Origin: Deltaproteobacteria bacterium
GTDB lineage: Bacteria; Desulfobacterota_C; Deferrisomatia; Deferrisomatales; JACRMM01
DNA length: 12,909 nucleotides
NCBI GenBank assembly: GCA_016218905.1
Contig: JACRCS010000596.1
Span: 1-12,909 of the forward strand
Direction: 5' to 3'
Shown here piece after piece: positions 12,044 to 12,909 of the stretch. The notes under the pieces are model-generated. The model worked only from the letters and a program-made list of their open reading frames with translations, had not been told where the DNA came from and did no database searches. How positions within the stretch are numbered: the stretch's first letter is position 1; each line of letters opens with the position of its first letter. The position numbers and the translations under genes were made by a program.

Positions 12044-12909
12044 ATGTTCGAGAAGGCGCTGGTCGCCACGGATCTCTCCCCGGCCTCGGACCACCTCCTC
12101 GAGTGCGCGGGGCAGCTCGGGGCCCTCGGCGTGCGCGACGTGACGCTGCTGCACGTCGCCGAGACCCGCTTTTCAGTCGGCCTCGACGAGTCCCTCGCCC
12201 TCCGGGAGGAGCCCGAACTCGCGACAAGGGCGAGCCGGCTGCGGGAGCATGGCTACAAGGTGGAGGTCGAGCTCGCACGCGGAATCGCTTGGTTCGAGAT
12301 CGTCGACGCGGCCAGAAGAAAGGGAAGCCACTTGATCGTTCTGGCCTCCCACGGGCGCGGGGCGATCGCCGAGTCTCTCCTCGGCGGCACGGCCGCGCGG
12401 GTCGCCGAGAACTCGCCCATCCCGGTGCTCGTTCTCCGGATGGGTCTCATGGACAAGGCGGGCGGGCGATACTGCGCACTGCGCTTCGCGAATGCGCTCG
12501 ACTACGTGCTCCTCCCGACGGACTTCTCTGGGGCGGCGCGAAGGGCCTTCGACGTCGTGCGCGGCTTCTGCCCCTCTGCACACCGGGTGCTCATGTTGCA
12601 CGTCAACCAGGAGATCGTGTGGGAGCACCTCGCCCCTGAGATTCCTGCCGCCTTCGAGGAGGAGGACCGCAACCGCTTGGCGGACCACGTGGAGGCTCTG
12701 CGCAACGCCGGGTGCCCAGACGCTCGGTTCGAGATCGCGCGGGGGCACGGTCGGAAGGTGATCCTCGAGAGGGCGGCGTCCGAGGAGGTCAGCCTGATCG
12801 TTCTCGGGACGCGGGGTTGGAGCCCCCTCAAGGAGGTCGTGCTGGGGAGCACCGCCCACGCTCTCGTGCGCCACGCCCGCGCGCCGGTGCTCCTCGTCCC
12901 GGTCTGGGA
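12044..12909 (+). CDS. Tandem universal stress protein (UspA), partial at window end
   Basis: The ATG at 12044 opens a frame without a stop to the last base (288 complete codons). It is 12 bases after the Acr3 stop, so it is probably in the same operon. Domain 1 covers residues 1-132: FEKALVATDLSPASD, LLHVAE, LIVLASHGRG and the strand PIPVLVLR. Domain 2 starts at about 149 with YVLLPTDFSGAARRA and ends GTRGWSPLKEVVLGSTA and APVLLVPVW. The ATP-binding motif G-x2-G-x9-G-(S/T) is complete in domain 2 but altered in domain 1 (ASHG...LLGGT, first Gly lost). The role is not known; many UspA proteins are stress-linked. The C-terminal end is close because the last strand is reached, so little is missing. 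Confidence 0.9.
   Translation, partial: MFEKALVATDLSPASDHLLECAGQLGALGVRDVTLLHVAETRFSVGLDESLALREEPELATRASRLREHGYKVEVELARGIAWFEIVDAARRKGSHLIVLASHGRGAIAESLLGGTAARVAENSPIPVLVLRMGLMDKAGGRYCALRFANALDYVLLPTDFSGAARRAFDVVRGFCPSAHRVLMLHVNQEIVWEHLAPEIPAAFEEEDRNRLADHVEALRNAGCPDARFEIARGHGRKVILERAASEEVSLIVLGTRGWSPLKEVVLGSTAHALVRHARAPVLLVPVW

Noticed and set aside
10721..12154. A 477-codon minus-strand open frame opposite acr3
   Set aside because: It is antisense to the clear Acr3/ArsC frames, its composition is charged and repetitive (His, Glu, Asp, Arg) as expected for the complement of GC-rich codons, and no start signal or motif is present.
1..12909. CRISPR arrays, rRNA and tRNA genes
   Set aside because: I saw no regularly spaced repeats, no conserved rRNA blocks and no convincing T-arm/acceptor pairing, including in the 6149-6433 gap.

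Overview
The window is GC-rich (low to mid 60s percent by eye) bacterial DNA packed with arsenic, thiol-redox and metal-handling genes. I cannot name the organism. The high GC, the many short thiol proteins and the likely use of selenocysteine suggest an environmental anaerobe or facultative bacterium (Desulfuromonadia/NC10-like lineages are a guess, not a result). TGA is also used as an ordinary stop in tightly coupled genes (for example arsR/arsC), so the code itself is standard.

Layout. Bases 1-189 hold the tail of a REP-associated (IS200-like) tyrosine transposase, followed by a GC-rich palindrome. From 10079 down to 272 nearly everything is on the minus strand. Read in the direction of transcription the genes are: a MoaD/ThiS-like small protein (9926-9636), a small Cys-Cys protein (9523-9254), an ArsR regulator with an apparently leaderless promoter (9134-8796), and a rho-independent terminator (8792-8774). 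A secreted thiol-redox set follows: two exported thioredoxin-fold proteins, a TlpA-like protein, a 54-residue protein and CcdA (8729-6434). After a 285-base, lower-GC gap comes the block 6148-272: FmdE-like protein, TauE/SafE exporter, DUF2703 protein, a small protein with two in-frame TGA codons, a glutaredoxin-like CxxC protein, a 47-residue protein, an AhpD/CMD-like protein with one in-frame TGA, a NifS-like cysteine desulfurase, an Fe-S protein and an ArsP/SO_0444-type permease. On the plus strand a divergent operon from 10178 encodes ArsR, thioredoxin-type ArsC, Acr3 and a tandem-domain universal stress protein that runs off the window.

How it may fit together. ArsC reduces arsenate using a three-cysteine relay that needs thioredoxin, and Acr3 exports the arsenite. 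CcdA would carry electrons across the membrane to the exported thioredoxin-like proteins. NifS, the Fe-S protein, the MoaD-like protein, TauE and FmdE point to sulfur (and possibly selenium) mobilisation. The permease could export a metal or metalloid.

Most notable observation. Two small genes are unreadable by normal gene calling because they contain in-frame TGA. In the AhpD-like gene the TGA replaces the second cysteine of the CxxC motif (CxxU), and a 6-bp hairpin with a G-starting loop lies exactly 11 nt downstream, as expected of a bacterial SECIS element. The second gene would carry a U-x-x-U motif and has a Cys-containing paralogue about 5 kb away in the same window.
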